Shown here piece by piece: positions 1-10,316 of a stretch of 64,000 nucleotides of DNA. The stretch comes from Corythucha ciliata. Its lineage: Eukaryota > Arthropoda > Insecta > Hemiptera > Tingidae. The stretch's first letter is position 1. Each line of letters opens with the position of its first letter. The DNA is taken from contig CM075941.1 of the NCBI GenBank assembly GCA_038030265.1, positions 4,712,001 through 4,776,000 of the forward strand, written 5' to 3'. The notes under the pieces were generated by a model. That model was not told where the DNA came from, ran no database searches, and saw only the letters and a program-made list of their open reading frames with translations. The translations under genes and the position numbers were made by a program.

Positions 1-274
1 CATGGAACTTGTTTATTCAATTGAGACGGACCCCCCCCCCCATTGCTATTTCAAAGAGCTAAGTCCAATAAATTCGGATCTTGAAGGATCTCCGAAACCT
101 GAACGTGTTTCAACTTCGGCCCCAGGAACGACGTGTCTCAATGGAGGCCGCACTGGAGAGATTTTTTGTTGATTATTTGTTGAAACGATAAAACCGAACT
201 GCTTTATTTTTGTTAACTATTGTGTCGGAACATAAATAAAAATAATAAAAGTAGTAGAAGGGGGGCCACCGCAT

Positions 275-480
275 CAGCCCCCTTGGGGAGACTGGAAGTC
301 CGGGAAGAACGAAATGTACTCGGCGAGTTGTCCGTGTTAGTTTCTTGACAACTGCTAGATTATTCGAATGTTCTAATGTCATGGACGACGTGAAATAGGC
401 TGGTATAACCCGATCGACGCTGACTTTCAGCGACTTCCGTTTTGTCATCGCGGCTTAAGGCTGTTGACGGTGCTTCCTCA
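275..480 (-). pseudogene. Ty3/gypsy pol 3'-end relic (integrase C-terminal tail)
   Basis: On the minus strand a short frame contains KVSVDR, PAY, RRVHFV and PGLPVSP. The same string of motifs, in the same order, ends the gypsy pol at 45120-45515 (KVSIDR, PAY, KHVRFS, PGLPVSV). A neighbouring frame carries SRDDKT, matching TRDDKT of that copy, so at least one frameshift separates the two parts. This is the tail that follows the integrase core in Ty3/gypsy polyproteins. Protease, reverse transcriptase and integrase core are absent. It is a relic related to, but clearly diverged from, the 45-48 kb element. Confidence 0.7.
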
Positions 481-1099
481 ACTTCAGTACACGATTTCTT
501 TGTGGTGAAACCGAGATATTTCATGAAAATTGGCACATAGCTATTTCTAACCAATTAAATTGTCAGTATGGATTCACTTTTTGGACAAAAAAAATTCTGA
601 GGGGGGGTTCCCCCCATAACGAAAGCTTCGGTACACGTTTTCTTGGACAAAAATGCAATATAATTTTTTTATTATTTTTTCGCGAATCTTTGAAGTTGCC
701 AAATTGTCACTATGGATTCACTTTTTTCAAATTTCAATTTTTTTTTAATTTTCATTTTTTAAAAATCGTGGCCTCGATAAAAATGTTTATTCTCACCGTA
801 AATATTTGAGGAAATAGGTTGAGAATACAGTCACAATTTTTTAAAACGTATTCATCAACACTTTCGTATTGTTTTAAGAACTTATTCCTAATTAATAGCA
901 ATTTAATTTTCGTTGAAATGAGAATTCCACAAGAGCACACTTTTTTTTATTATGAAACGCTCGCGCCCAACGGAAGAAATTTTCATAAGCCTTATCATTG
1001 GAAATTGCGTGAAATATTGTTCTTTATGTATTCGCTAAACAATCCATAGACAATTTTGTGAGATAAGTTCATAACGCAAGGCGTCCAGTTTGGCTAAAC
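481..1099. other. Unassigned AT-rich stretch
   Basis: T-rich and A-rich runs and only short open frames with no recognisable motif. Two neighbouring segments (about 565-600 and 700-730) share a phrase around tatggattcacttttt, which suggests a decayed repeat. No gene is supported. Confidence 0.5.
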
Positions 1100-1111
1100 G
1101 TTCTTCAGATG

Positions 1112-1337
1112 AATAAATTAATTAGACTGATATTATCCTGACGACGATGGAAGGGCATAGCCCAACACGATTCGAGTTTCGAGAAAAAATGGCTCCCCGG
1201 CGGGATTTGAACCCGCAACCTCTGGATTACCAGTCCAGCACGCTGCCATTTGCGCCACGGCCATTGCTTCCATCGTCGTCCGGATAATATCAGTCTAATT
1301 AATTTATTAATTAAAATACCGGCGACAGATTTATTCA
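1112..1337 (-). mobile_element. Retroposon-like element: tRNA-like gene inside terminal inverted repeats, 12-bp TSD
   Basis: The 12-mer GTTCTTCAGATG occurs at 1100-1111 and again at 1338-1349, directly flanking 226 bp, as a target-site duplication would. The 226 bp has long inverted ends: about 1113-1153 is nearly the reverse complement of about 1267-1312 (shared cores GACGACGATGGAAG and TAGACTGATATTATCC). A tRNA-like sequence lies between them on the minus strand. A 12-bp duplication fits LINE-mediated retroposition, as for SINEs, better than most cut-and-paste transposons, but the inverted ends resemble a MITE. Read on the minus strand, a transcript could fold with the tRNA-like unit at the tip of a ~40-bp stem. 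Confidence 0.8.
1190..1262 (-). tRNA. tRNA-like gene, anticodon GGT (Thr), acceptor stem degenerate
   Basis: The minus strand has a perfect 5-bp anticodon stem (CTGGA/TCCAG) around loop CTGGTAA, giving anticodon GGT. The T arm is a perfect 5-bp stem (GCGGG/CCCGC) with loop TTCAAAT, and the D stem can pair. The A box TGGCGCAAATGG (1246-1257) fits the Pol III consensus. The B box GGTTCAAATCC (1203-1213) differs from the classical GGTTCGANTCC at one position. A T6 run (1184-1189) follows directly, as a Pol III terminator would. The acceptor ends pair at only about half the positions, so a working tRNA is unlikely. Apart from the anticodon arm it also resembles insect tRNA-Trp. Best read as the tRNA-related head of a SINE-like element. 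Confidence 0.7.
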
Positions 1338-1349
1338 GTTCTTCAGATG

Positions 1350-1553
1350 GGTGCGTTTATAATCCCCTTCTGCCATTTTTCAATATGTATCCTTGATTTC
1401 GATAAAACCGGTACGTCATCGAAAAATTTAGGCATACCTATTAAATTTGGCATAGTTATTCACGTGGCTTCCTCTAGTCCATGCGATCGAAGAAAAACGC
1501 GAATGGGAACTTGTGGCTTTTTTCGTGGTCATCAAACTAAGCCTAAAAGAACG
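1350..1553 (+). other. Insertion-site flank, open frame of unknown meaning
   Basis: A frame starting at ATG 1347 stays open to the hAT insertion point. If the hAT and one copy of its 8-bp duplication are removed, the frame continues from 3062 to a stop at 3179-3181, about 109 codons in all. I recognise no domain, and an open frame of this length may be chance. Confidence 0.3.
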
Positions 1554-1561
1554 ATTAGTCT
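1554..1561 (+). repeat. 8-bp target-site duplication of the 1562-3061 hAT element
   Basis: ATTAGTCT at 1554-1561 is repeated at 3062-3069, directly after the right terminus CGCCCATG. Confidence 0.88.
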
Positions 1562-3061
1562 CAGGGGCGTAGCCAGCCCGTGATCAAGGGGTGGGCAGCC
1601 AGCTAGACACGGGTCCACAGTTGGCCGTTTTTATTCATATATATGGCAAGTTTGCGGGTACAATTGAGAAAGAGCGCGTACATTTTTGAAAAAGTGCTTA
1701 TATTCACGGCTAAAATTAAGGAAAATTGTTCGTTCGCAGGTGAAATTGGTTTCGCGATGCAACGTCCAAGTCAAAATTAATGAAATTCGCTCACATGCGG
1801 GTTATGTGGACCTTTTCACTGCTACAATTTGAAGGGGGAAAACATTGCTCAAGGCAGAATTGGGGAAAAGCACTAATTTGCTGCTATAATTGAGGGAAAA
1901 CGAATTGGCAAAATTGTCACCGTTTGTTGATGATTGATGGAATTGTCGTGGCTAAAATTGAGAAATTGCGTTCATCCACAGGCTAAATTGAGGAAAAACT
2001 GTTCTTTTGCGGCTGAAGTTGACAAATCGAGCGCACCAATTCGCGGTTAGGCTATGCCCAGTGCTGGCCGCAATTGAAATAATAAATAAAAATGCGTAAT
2101 TTCACGGTTTTTTGAAACATTTTAACAGCTAAAATGAAGAAAATGGGTTATTAATATTATTAGTTTTTAAGCCATACAACTTGATTAATGTTATGTTTTT
2201 AGGGTTTTGGCTTTTTTCTTCTTCTACTTCTTCGTTTCCTGAGCTTTCGCCTTCTTTTGCTGAAGGCATCGTCAGAGAATTTTTTTTTTTTTTTTTCAAA
2301 AATTATTAATCAAGAAAATGTGTTGTTTGTAGCCTTCTATTTCGAGTTTTATGTCGAAAAACTGAAACTTCTCGCCCGGAAAGTGATAACTGTGGAGCTA
2401 AACTTTAAATTTTAGAGCTGAGACGGTAAACAGAGCTGGCATTTCCTCTCCCAGTCTGTATGGCACAGCGGGCTAGGGGCTAAACACGATTTGCTAGCCA
2501 AAACACACGAAATTGCGCGTCGTACCTGCGAAAATGGGATTTTAGCGCGAAAAATCAGCAAAATTGCAGCAAAGTCAAAGTTAAGCTGACCCTCGAAGTC
2601 GGTTTGTCAGCAACAAACATCCGCGAATTATTGATTTTTGGTGAAACCGATAAGCGAAAATGTGTTGTTTTTTTAGTGAGAAAAATCCGCAAAATTGGTT
2701 TTATGGATCGAAATACAAGACATTTGAGGAAGAAATGTCAGTAAAAGTGATGTCTTAGTGATCGAAATCAGTGATGCTGGTTGCTTAGTGAGGCAGAGAT
2801 TGTAATGTGCGAAATTTGGTTTGTATCACAAAAAACAAAAAAAAAAAAAACGGTGAAATTGGTGTATGAATTAGTAGGCGAAATTCGAGTAATCGGTTCT
2901 GTTGCTGAGCAATTCCTGCGAAAGTTTTAATAATTAAAAAAGTGTTGAATTTTAACTTTTTGATGGAATTTGGGGGTGGGCACCTGCCCCACGAAATCTG
3001 CGCTTTTCATTCTAGGGGAGGGCAACTGCCCACTCCTGCCCCCTCGCTGGCTACGCCCATG
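1562..3061 (+). mobile_element. Non-autonomous hAT-type element (1,500 bp) with minisatellite body
   Basis: The left end is CAGGGGCGTAGCCAGC. The right end, reverse-complemented, is CATGGGCGTAGCCAGC, so the terminal inverted repeats match at 15 of 16 positions. The 8-bp word ATTAGTCT lies immediately outside both ends (1554-1561 and 3062-3069), a target duplication of the hAT length. There is no transposase. The body (about 1620-2150 and 2505-2950) is a degenerate ~30-bp repeat with core GCTAAAATTGAG-AAAA and a less constant CGCTAATTCGCGG part. Much of the body (1640-2160, 2310-2510) recurs at 32220-32760 and 33050-33260 in the same order. Confidence 0.88.
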
Positions 3062-3324
3062 ATTAGTCTACACCGATGGTCTCAGAGATATTTCACCAAA
3101 TCGAACAAAAGGGCCCTCGAAACAAGGATTCGAGATCGTGCAGTGCCAACACCCGACGTGGAATCTTCAGGATTTTTTTAGGAAATGGAAGGATGTGTAT
3201 CTGAAAGAGATTGCCAAGCGTTTATCAGTTTTTCCAGCTTCAGGCTCCAGCTAATTTTCCGTCAGTGGCAGAAAATGGTCCATTTTTGTTGGCAAAGTTC
3301 AGATTCGGATTCAGCACCCGTTGA

Positions 3325-4764
3325 CAAAACTACCTCTATGCGTTTGTCCCGGCCAATTCCCCATTTGACTGGAATAAATCTTGTCATTTTAATGCTCTTC
3401 TCATCTAAAGATGATACAAAGAATGAGTCACACAACGAACTCCTTACGCTCTTGTGCCTTGTGAGACATAGGCACTACCTGGCCGCTTCGTTCAATGGCT
3501 CGTCCAGATTCGATTCAATCTTGTTCAAGTGTCGCTAGAGAACCTTTAAAACACAGGTACTGCAACACGGATTTCAGCGCCATATTTGGTCCCTCAGTTG
3601 TTAGGGTAAACAAAATATCATATGAATGAAAAAATTGTCATCGTAACAGCAAACAAACGTGGAACGCGATCGAAATAAATCAAAAAATATTACTTGTCAA
3701 TGAGATCAGGTGGTAATCATAATCATGTGAGGGACCAAGCATGGCGCCGATTTCCGTGTTGCAGTACTCGTGTTTTATAGTGCCTTAGTGTCGCTAGACA
3801 CGGATGGTATCTCCATAACGCTGGGAAAAACCACCGCCAATGGATAGTGTGCCCATAACAGCTGCTGTGTTTGTTGTGCGCGAAGTTTGATTATTTTCTG
3901 AGGTCACATTTCTTTTGAGTATACACATTGAGCACTCCAAGAGAGAAGTGGAATGATATCCATTGCGAGTTCCTTTCACAATTAACGCATCGCTGGTTTT
4001 CCTCAAGCAAACTGCCATAACTCCGACAATTTTCGTCGCACGTAATAATGAAGCACGCCACTGAAATGGCACAAAATTGTCTTTTTATTATGTCTACGTG
4101 GTTTTGGAATCAGCTTGAGTTAAAGGCCCTTATAGTTCGAGAGCTAGCGACAGTCCAATTCAACCGGAATAACATAGTCACCGAATGTGTGCAAAATGAT
4201 GGCATTTGACCCCCTATTTACGAGTCCGGAAGTCTGCCATGCTGTATCTGGGGCCTAAGGATTTTATAGCTAATTAAAGTCCTTAATTTGGGACATGAAT
4301 TTAACCAGAAGAACACAGTCCCGAAACTAGTCTCATTCGAAAGGTTTTATGAAGCTGATTATGAATATGATCGTCTGCCTGGGGCATTTGCCCTCTGTGG
4401 CTCGTCAAACTCACGTAATTCGGTTTATTTTGATTAACCGGAAGAACATAGTCCTGAAACTGGTCTTATTCGATAGGATTTATGGAGATGATTACAAACA
4501 AAATCGTCTGCCGGCGTCTGCCTGGAGCATTTGCCCTTGGTGGCCAGTAAACTCCTTAAATCAGGGGCATTTATTAGCCGGATAAACTAAGTACGGAGAA
4601 TGGTCTTTTGCGACACGTTTCATGTGGCTGAATACGAAAATGATCGTCTGCCTGGGGCACTTGCCCTTAGTGACCAGTCAAACTGCACCGGAGGAAAATG
4701 ATTAACCGGAAGAACATAGTCCTGAAACATAGACCATTCTCCGGACTTAGTTCATCCGGTTAAT
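3325..4764 (+). repeat. Tandem segmental duplication A, copy 1
   Basis: This segment recurs almost unchanged at 5144-6735 in direct orientation, starting at CAAAACTACCTCTATGCG and ending at CATCCGGTTAAT. Copy 1 is about 150 bp shorter, which is about one of the ~138-bp modules described below. The copies are near-identical across the single-sequence part. The last third is an array of modules, each containing TTAACCGGAAGAACATAGTC, TCGTCTGCC and GGGGCATTTGCCCT. Confidence 0.88.
3794..4072 (-). pseudogene. Mutator-like transposase fragment, copy 1
   Basis: A 92-codon open minus frame contains a Cys pair (LECSMCILK) followed by NTAAVMGTLSIGGGFSQ. This resembles the segment of insect Mutator-like transposases where a CxxC is followed by an AVLGTLxxGGGxSQ-type motif just before the catalytic region. 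The similarity is lost right after GGFSQ. The frame is truncated on both sides and has no catalytic acidic triad. It sits inside duplication A and has an almost identical twin at 5613-5891, with an Ala-to-Ser difference at the NTAAV motif. The family assignment is by motif only. Confidence 0.5.
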
Positions 4765-4766
4765 CA

Positions 4767-5141
4767 CAGCTGGCTGAAAGACTAAGAGTTTTCTGGAAAT
4801 CTAAGAAGTTGGCTGTTCAGCAGCAATTTAAGCACTTAAATATTGATCGATTTAGAGACGAAAATATTCAATCCTGCAGAGAATTTAGTGCTCTTTCCAA
4901 TGGCTTCTTTTAAATTTCAATAAGACCATTTTTTCATCAGATGCAGACGATTTACTAAGGAAAGCCGTGGGTGCATTGAAAATTATGAAAACCCAAATTA
5001 TCTCCAAAACCATAAGTAATCGGACCATGGTGCATAGGGTCATTTTGGTTCCAAATGTGACCAAGAATCACCCATTTCATTTATGCCAGACTTTTCCGTT
5101 ACACCCGTATAAACGCTTTTTTATTCCCACTACTGCCGTGG
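4767..5141 (-). repeat. Dispersed 375-bp repeat, inverted copy of 14278-14652
   Basis: From CAGCTGGCTGAA to TACTGCCGTGG this segment is the near-exact reverse complement of 14278-14652. Its outer part contains CCGTTACACCCG, related to the CAGGGTGTAACGG ends of the foldback at 12059-13475, and it shares internal wording with that element (ACCATGGTCCGA, TGGAAAGAGCAC). It lies between the two copies of duplication A, and its end at 5141 nearly abuts the start of copy 2 at 5144. Confidence 0.8.
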
Positions 5142-5143
5142 AC

Positions 5144-6735
5144 CAAAACTACCTCTATGCGTTTGTCCCGGCCAATTCCCCATTTGACTGGACTAAATCT
5201 TGTCATTTTAATGCTCTTCTCATCTAAAGATGATACAAAGAATGAGTCACACAACGAACTCCTTACGCTCTTGTGCCTTGTGAGACATAGGCACTACCTG
5301 GCCGCTTCGTTCAATGGCTCGTCCAGATTCGATTCAATCTTGTTCAAGTGTCGCTAGAGAACCTTTAAAACACAGGTACTGCAACACGGATTTCAGCGCC
5401 ATATTTGGTCCCTCAGTTGTTAGGGTAAACAAAATATCATATGAATGAAAAAATTGTCATCGTAACAGCAAACAAACGTGGAACGCGATCGAAATAAATC
5501 AAAAAATATTACTTGTCAATGAGATCAGGTGGTAATCATAATCATGTGAGGGACCAAGCATGGCGCCGATTTCCGTGTTGCAGTACTCGTGTTTTATAGT
5601 GCCTTAGTGTCGCTAGACACGGATGGTATCTCCATAACGCTGGGAAAAACCACCGCCAATGGATAGTGTGCCCATAACAGCTGATGTGTTTGTTGTGCGC
5701 GAAGTTTGATTATTTTCTGAGGTCACATTTCTTTTGAGTATACACATTGAGCACTCCAAGAGAGAAGTGGAATGATATCCATTGCGAGTTCCTTTCACAA
5801 TTAACGCATCGCTGGTTTTCCTCAAGCAAACTGCCATAACTCCGACAATTTTCGTCGCACGTAATAATGAAGCACGCCACTGAAATGGCACAAAATTGTC
5901 TTTTTATTATGTCTACGTGGTTTTGGAATCAGCTTGAGTTAAAGGCCCTTATAGTTCGAGAGCTAGCGACAGTCCAATTCAACCGGAATAACATAGTCAC
6001 CGAACGTGTGCAAAATGATGGCATTTGACCCCCTATTTACGAGTCCGGAAGTCTGCCATGCTGTATCTGGGGCCTAAGGATTTTATAGCTAATTAAAGTC
6101 CTTAATTTGGGACATGAATTTAACCAGAAGAACACAGTCCCGAAACTAGTCTCATTCGAAAGGTTTCACGGAGCTGATTACGAATATGATCGTCTGCCGC
6201 CGTCTGCCTGGGGCATTTGCCCTCTGTGGCTCGCCAAACTCACGTAATTCGGTAAATTTTAATTAACCGGAAGAACACAGTCCTGAAACTGGTCTTATTC
6301 GATAGGATTTATGGAGATGATTACAAATATAATGGTTTGCCGGCGTATGCCTGGGGCATTTGCCCTCTGCGGCTCGTCAAACTCACGTAATTCGGTAGTT
6401 TTCAAATAACTGAGGAGCACAGTCCTGTAACTGGTCCTATTCGATAGGTTTTAAGGATATGATTACAAATGTAATAGTCTTCCGGCGTCAGCCTGGAGCA
6501 TTTGCCCTCGGTGGCCAGTAAACTCCTTAAATCAGGGATATTAATTAACCACAAGAACTAGGTCCGAAGAATGGTCTTTGGCGACACGTTTCATGTGGCT
6601 GAATACGAAAATGATCGTCAGCCTGGGGCACTTGCCCTTAGTGACCAGTCAAACTGCACCGGAGGAAAATGATTAACCGGAAGAACATAGTCCTGAAACA
6701 TAGACCATTCTCCGGACTTAGTTCATCCGGTTAAT
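5144..6735 (+). repeat. Tandem segmental duplication A, copy 2, with ~138-bp module array
   Basis: Direct repeat of 3325-4764. From about 5983 to 6735 it consists of modules of about 125-140 bp starting near 5983, 6121, 6262, 6401, 6540 and 6670. Each opens with a version of TTAACCGGAAGAACATAGTC and carries a TTTGCCCT-type phrase. Copy 1 has one module fewer, so the array has changed in number since the duplication. Confidence 0.88.
5613..5891 (-). pseudogene. Mutator-like transposase fragment, copy 2
   Basis: Twin of the frame at 3794-4072, carried by copy 2 of duplication A. It has the same length, the same CxxC pair and the same GTLSIGGGFSQ motif. At least one base differs (NTAAV in copy 1, NTSAV here). 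No catalytic core follows. Confidence 0.5.
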
Positions 6736-7090
6736 TAATGCCCCTGATTTTTGGCGAGCCACAGAGGGCAAATGCCTCAGGCAGACGGCGGCAGACGATC
6801 ATATTCGTAATCAGCTTCATAAAACCTTTCGAATGAGACCAGTTTCGGGACTATGTTCTTCTGGTTAAATTCATGTCCCAAATTAAGGACTTTAATTAGC
6901 TATAAAATCCTTAGGCCCCAGATACAGCATGGCAGACTTCCGGACTCGTAAATAGGGGGTCAAATGCCATCATTTTGCACACATTCGGTGACTATGTTAT
7001 TCCGGTTGAATTGGACTGTCGCTTGCTCTCGAACTATAAGGGCCTTTAACTCAAGCTGATTCCAAAACCACGTAGACATAATAAAAAGAC
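5898..7090. mobile_element. Foldback element with ~342-bp inverted arms
   Basis: The left arm 5898-6239 is the reverse complement of the right arm 6749-7090, with both outer ends reading GTCTTTTTATTATGTCTACG. The loop 6240-6748 holds further ~138-bp modules. Copy 1 of duplication A carries the left arm (from about 4079) but no right arm, so either the right arm was lost there or the foldback formed after duplication. No protein is encoded. I could not define a target duplication. Confidence 0.78.
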
Positions 7091-7194
7091 TAACAACAAA
7101 GCTTCATAAGGACCAGTGTAGGGGGGTTGTAACGAGCGGCATTTGGTGTCGTCGCGTAGCAAAATATGTGTGCATGACGACAATAGTTCCCCCA

Positions 7195-8108
7195 TTTTCT
7201 CCGCAAACTACCTAACGCTTTTTGTGAAATTTGGCCGCGGATTAGCGATTTTTTTCACTTTCTGACACGAAGTTACGATCAGAAGCCTCGAATTGACGTT
7301 TTCTCAATTTAATCCGCGAATTAGTCAATTTTATCGATAAATTAGCAAGTTTTCTCCTTATTACCCGCGACTTAGCAATTTTTGTCATTTTTGTGATTTT
7401 TCACCCTTTTAACCGTGAATTATAGCGATTTATCTTCATTTTGCAGAGAATTCGTGTTTTTCTTTATTTCAGCCGCTAATTAGCGATTTTTCTCAATTAC
7501 ATCTATGAATTAGCAACTTTTCTTAATTTTAGCTCCGGACTAGCGTTTTTTTGCAGTTTGAGCCACGAACTTGCTTTCTGAATATGCCGAGAATTCATGT
7601 TTTCGTAATTTTAGGCGTGAACTAGCGCATTTTCTCATTCGTGAATTATTGATTTTTCACGATTTTGTCCGTTAATTAGCGTGTTTCGTAATTTTAAACG
7701 CTAATGACTGTAATTTACACGCTATCCGCGATTTTAGAGCTTTTTCTCAATTTTTGCCGTGAAGTTTTCTTAACTTTATCCGTGATTTAGCACTTTTTCT
7801 TATTTTATGGCCGTGAATCAGTTATTTTTTTTCAATAATTTCAGCCGTTAATTAGCCATTTATCTCAATTTCAGCTCCAAATTAGCGTTATTTTCCATTT
7901 TGATCGAGATTAAGTGGGGGATTGACCGCCCACGAGGAGGCGCGAATTGTAACGATTTCCATTTGTCCAAAAATCAGAGGGGCGCCAAAATCCAACCACT
8001 GTATGCCATGGCCACTTTTTGGCTCGCGAGCCCTCGGTTGGCCACCACTGCCCATAACGATAATCTGAATCGCCAAATAGTGTCGCATGCCACGTGGTGG
8101 ACTCAAGG
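7195..8108 (-). repeat. hAT-type fragment with family-1 ~30-bp minisatellite (reverse orientation)
   Basis: Successive units read as variants of CTCAATTTTAGCC-GCGAATTAGCG-TTTTT, the reverse complement of the body of the hAT at 1562. The part from about 7337 to 8108 recurs at 18716-19490. After the array, single-sequence DNA (7910-8108) reads ATTGACCGCCCACGAGGAGG, then GTGTCGCATGCCACGTGGTG, and both recur in duplication B. No terminal repeat is visible at either end, so it is a fragment. Confidence 0.7.
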
Positions 8109-9023
8109 AGTGCGTAATGGCATTCAACTTTTTTTTATTCAACTGTAACGTTATTCAACTCTTATCAGTGTTTCTTGAAATGGGCTTGATTGTAGAACGT
8201 ACAGCAATTGCACAAATTGGCTAATTTGTAGATATCGTGGTTGTTAACGGCTTTGTTGCAATGTCGGTCAGCGAATGGTACTACAATCGAACATATCCAT
8301 AATAACCTTTTTCTTATTTTTCAGAGTGATGTTATGCTTCAATTCAAATTATTTTGACAGTTTCACTTGGTGTTTGGATCGGCAGTGCTTTATGATATCA
8401 GCATAATTTTGAAAACAGAAGTGCACGTAGTCGTAAATTCTCGGTGACTGTAAATAAAAATCGTCGTTTTCATTCATGAACAGATGAGCATAATTGAAGT
8501 ATAAGTTCATGCTTTTTGTTATTCATACGGCTCTGTGTTTGTGAGCAAATCCTATGTTTTAAGCCCCGTCCACACGCTCAAACTTTCCTTGAAACTTACT
8601 TGTGTGGATCGTCCAAATTCCAAATGTTGTGACTTTAACCCGTTCGAACCACAATTAGGCCAGTTTCACACTTGTACGGTACGGCTTTGACAAAACTAGG
8701 GCTGTATCCATGGCTGTACAAAAGGAAAACGTTCCCCCCCCCCAGAAACCCCACAGCTGCAGCTGCATAATATAGGTCTCGAATGAGAGATTCCTGAGAA
8801 ATTTCGTGACTGAAGGCGGTAAATAAGCAGAATTGGTTCCTGCGAATTCCCAGGTCCAATGTTTGGGAGGGCCAAACTCACGGAATTCTTCAGCTCAATT
8901 AGCCTCTCCTGCAAAATCGGTGTTTTAATTACCCCCGGTTATTTAATAACCCAACGAAATAGAACAGAACCGAAAGAAAAGTCCATTAGTAGAATGTCCC
9001 TAAAGAATATTTTTTGTTTTATG
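8109..9023. other. Unassigned stretch
   Basis: No frame with recognisable motifs. TTTTTCTTATTTTTCAG at about 8311-8325 could serve as a splice acceptor, but no coding segment follows. CCCGTCCACACG near 8565 resembles the end of a PIF-type MITE without a visible partner. Confidence 0.4.
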
Positions 9024-10316
9024 GGGGAGTTGTACATGTGTTTCCTCAACCCCTCTCCCATCATACCTCGCCTACTCGGCGTTTCGTAAATTTTCGCCGT
9101 AGTTTTGAGATCTTAAAATCCAGGATTGGTGCAGAACTACAGCGATAATTTACGTAACGTCGAGTAGGCGAGGTATGATTGGAGGGGGGTCGAGGAAACA
9201 CTCATGTTGTACAACTAGGGTGACATGATGTCCTACTTTCTCCGGACATGTACTACTTTTTAGAGCGTCCGGGGACGTCCGGGCTCATTTTTCATGTGTC
9301 CGGAGGGAGGTCAAAAGTGTCCTCTTTTTTTTCCAACTTTTTCGGCTCAACCTATGACGTATTTAAGAGTCTGTAACTTCGAACATCTTTCACGTTCATA
9401 CGTACTTGAAAAAAGCTGTGGGGCTTAGCCGAAACTTCCCCTGTCCACTTTTCACCATCATGGTTCTTATCCATCACGTTCTCAGGAAGATCTTCCACCC
9501 AAATGTTTCTTTGGCACCAATGTCACGGATTTTTTAATTTGCTATCCCAATTTCACGGATTTTAAAGCTTTTAAAAACAGAATTTCGTGGGGTTCGCCAT
9601 TTAAAAAACCAATTTTCGTGAGTTTTGCTCTTCTATAAACCATTTTTACGGACTTTCGCTCTTTCAGAGCACTATTTCGTGGACTTGGCTAGTTTAGAAC
9701 CCAAATTCAAGGAAAAATTTGACTGATCAGAGCCCAAATTTCGTGACTTCAGCTATTTAGAAGATTGCTTTGCAGGTTCGGTTAATTTAGAACTAATTTG
9801 GATGAAAACTATCTTCGGAAAAACAAATTTTGTTGTTATTATTATATTCATTTACTTCCTCCAATTTTGTCTTCCAAGTGTTCTAAACTTGGAACTTTAA
9901 AATACAATTTAACGGATTTGTGTTATTTCCTACCCCATTTTTACGCTTTTAAAAACCAAATTTTGTGGCGTTTTGCTCTTAATAAAATCAGTTTCGCAGG
10001 TGAATTGGCTAATTCAAAAAATTAATTCAACTTTTTCAAAAACCAAATTACCGAACTCGGTTTTATTATGCGAAACCCAAATTTCGTCATTTTGGTCCTC
10101 AGAAATCCCATGTTTTGCGGATTTTCGCTCTTTCAAATCCAAATTTCGTGGGTTTTGCACTTTCAAACCGGTAAACAACTATTTTAGCATCAAACTGAGT
10201 TTTTTAGGCGTCCTACTGTTGTGTCCTACATTCTGTCGCAAGTGTCCTACTTTTTCGTGCCAGGCGTCCTCGGAAACGACTTTTACATCTGGTCAGCCTA
10301 TGTACAACTCCCCCTT
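9024..10316. mobile_element. Foldback MITE, right arm interrupted by a hAT element
   Basis: Left arm from GGGGGAGTTGTACATG (about 9024) through ACCTCGCCTACTCGGCG. The right arm starts at CGTCGAGTAGGCGAGGT (about 9150), runs to CATGTTGTACAAC (9215), and resumes after the hAT as TGTACAACTCCCCC (10301-10314). With the hAT and one 8-bp duplication removed, the two arms pair to their ends. The original element would be about 200 bp. Confidence 0.8.
9216..10300 (+). mobile_element. Nested hAT-type element (1,085 bp), TSD TGTACAAC
   Basis: The left end is TAGGGTGACATGATGT. The right end, reverse-complemented, is TAGGCTGACCAGATGT, matching at 14 of 16 positions. TGTACAAC sits immediately outside both ends (9208-9215 and 10301-10308), an 8-bp duplication typical of hAT elements. 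There is no transposase. The body (about 9520-10180) is a degenerate array of ~33-bp units whose common words are CCAAATTTCGTGG and TTTTGCTCTTT. This is a different sequence from the other minisatellite families here but a similar length. Confidence 0.85.
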
